NCBI RefSeq assembly: GCF_030124375.1
Contig: NZ_JASKLS010000006.1
Span: forward strand, 310,837 to 374,836
Length of the DNA stretch: 64,000 bases
Direction of reading: 5' to 3'
DNA from: Sinorhizobium sp. 6-70
GTDB taxonomy: Bacteria > Pseudomonadota > Alphaproteobacteria > Rhizobiales > Rhizobiaceae
The position numbers were made by a program, and so were the translations under genes. This document shows positions 63,348 to 64,000 of this stretch, in pieces. The notes under the pieces are model-generated. The model saw only the letters and a program-made list of their open reading frames with translations. It had not been told where the DNA came from and searched no databases. Each line of letters starts with the position of its first letter. Positions within the stretch are counted from its first letter, which is position 1.

Positions 63348-64000
63348 TTAGGCGAGCAGTGACTTGAGGTCAGTGTCAGGATCCGCGAGTTTCGCTCGAT
63401 CAGGCGTTGTCCCGGATTCGAGCAGCTTCTTTCCCGTCACATAGGCCTTGGCGTCGTTGATGGCATCGACGGCGATGAACTTGCCCTGACGGAAATACCA
63501 GACCGATACGCTACCTTCACGCTGGCCCGGACGGACAAGTGTTTCGTCGTGGCCGAGACCGAAGCCGGCGATCTGGAGCTTCACGTCGTACTGGTCCGAC
63601 CAGAACCAGGGCCTCGGATCGTAGGGCTCGGAGCTGCCGGCCAAGATGGCAGCAACCGCCTCCGCCTGGTCGACGGCGTTCTGAACCGATTCCAGGCGGA
63701 TCCGCATGCCTTGCCACGGCAGGACCGCACAGTCGCCCATGGCAAAGATCGCGGGATCGGAGGTACGGCCGTGGCTGTCGACGATGATGCCATTGGCCGT
63801 TTCGAGCCCGGCATCGTGTGCGAGCGCATCGTTCGCCGCCACCCCGATGCCGACGATCACGATGTCGACGGGGATGACGGAGCCGTCGGCGAGCTCGGCC
63901 CCCGTGACACGCCCATCCTCGCCGATCAGGCGATGGAGGCCCGTGCGCTCGCGTATATCGACGCCACGGGAGCGATGGATCTCTCGAACGATCTCGGAGG
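63348..64000 (-). CDS. FAD-dependent ferredoxin reductase, C-terminal part (partial)
   Basis: The frame stays open from the stop at 63348 to the window edge; the true start is outside. 217 residues are visible. Motifs are PVDIVIVGIGVAANDALA, the FAD-contacting DPAIFAMGDCAVLPW and RLESVQNAVDQAEAVAA, and a C-terminal reductase domain (WFWSDQYDVKLQIAGFG; SVSVWYFRQGKFIAVDAIN). This is typical of putidaredoxin- or rhodocoxin-reductase-like flavoproteins that feed P450 or dioxygenase systems. An internal ATG at 63860 is not the real start because the conserved region continues upstream. Confidence 0.88.
   Translation of the reverse strand, partial: SEIVREIHRSRGVDIRERTGLHRLIGEDGRVTGAELADGSVIPVDIVIVGIGVAANDALAHDAGLETANGIIVDSHGRTSDPAIFAMGDCAVLPWQGMRIRLESVQNAVDQAEAVAAILAGSSEPYDPRPWFWSDQYDVKLQIAGFGLGHDETLVRPGQREGSVSVWYFRQGKFIAVDAINDAKAYVTGKKLLESGTTPDRAKLADPDTDLKSLLA

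Overview
The window is a chromosomal segment of an alphaproteobacterium of the Rhizobiaceae, most likely Sinorhizobium/Ensifer. This rests on high-GC coding sequence, an F0 ATP synthase operon with duplicated b subunits (I-a-c-b'-b) separate from F1, many copies of a RIME-type rhizobial mosaic repeat, and an overall gene content and order that resembles the S. meliloti chromosome. I see no rRNA, tRNA, CRISPR array, prophage or complete insertion sequence. The segment is mostly core genome with a few catabolic and signalling islands.

Layout. 1-7.0 kb: end of octaprenyl diphosphate synthase, a secreted TPR protein, ispE, moaB, a small GT2-like protein, a PA0069-type radical SAM protein and rnhB. 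7.2-10.1 kb: the F0 operon on the minus strand, with a recognisable promoter and terminator. 10.2-16.0 kb: SleB-like cell-wall hydrolase, kup, corA-like and mrp/apbC. 16.6-18.4 kb: two tandem LuxR-type regulators. 18.5-24.5 kb: an IclR regulator divergent from a sugar-acid operon (SDR dehydrogenase, dgoK, dgoA, SMP-30 lactonase, IlvD/Edd-type dehydratase). Together these reconstruct a De Ley-Doudoroff route for D-galactose and perhaps L-arabinose. 25.1 kb: a secreted PRC-barrel protein behind a match to an RpoE2/EcfG general-stress promoter. 25.8-30.5 kb: an MttB-type methyltransferase plus a StcD/DgcA-like flavoprotein with a divergent LysR regulator, probably for methylated amine catabolism. 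30.4-33.8 kb: a GGDEF-EAL protein with a degenerate GGDEF, and a PAS-PAS-receiver protein without a kinase domain.

34.1-42.5 kb: mutL, a DUF2093 protein, and an envelope-linked minus-strand block (pmbA, cysQ-like, DUF4170, waaA, HAD phosphatase, lpxK). 42.6-49.6 kb: KefB-type antiporter, patatin-like protein, rsmD, an rluB-type pseudouridine synthase with a very long basic tail, tadA, a GNAT acetyltransferase and a lipoprotein. 49.7-57.1 kb: ileS, ribF, a HAD-IIA phosphatase, and chrB-chrA. 57.2-59.4 kb: groES-groEL with an RpoH-like promoter and a CIRCE operator. 59.8-64 kb: a small PAS-like protein, an MHYT-PAS-GGDEF-EAL protein and the 3' part of a ferredoxin reductase.

The most interesting points are: repeats that have become part of coding ends (ispE, the dehydratase stop codon); an MttB-like enzyme without a local corrinoid protein, next to a flavoprotein lacking one Fe-S cysteine; an Mrp protein without its usual CxxC; the kinase-less PAS-receiver protein; and the LuxR pair lacking canonical AHL-pocket residues. 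I did not find one clearly new multi-gene system. The MttB/flavoprotein/LysR locus is the best candidate for an uncharacterised pathway.
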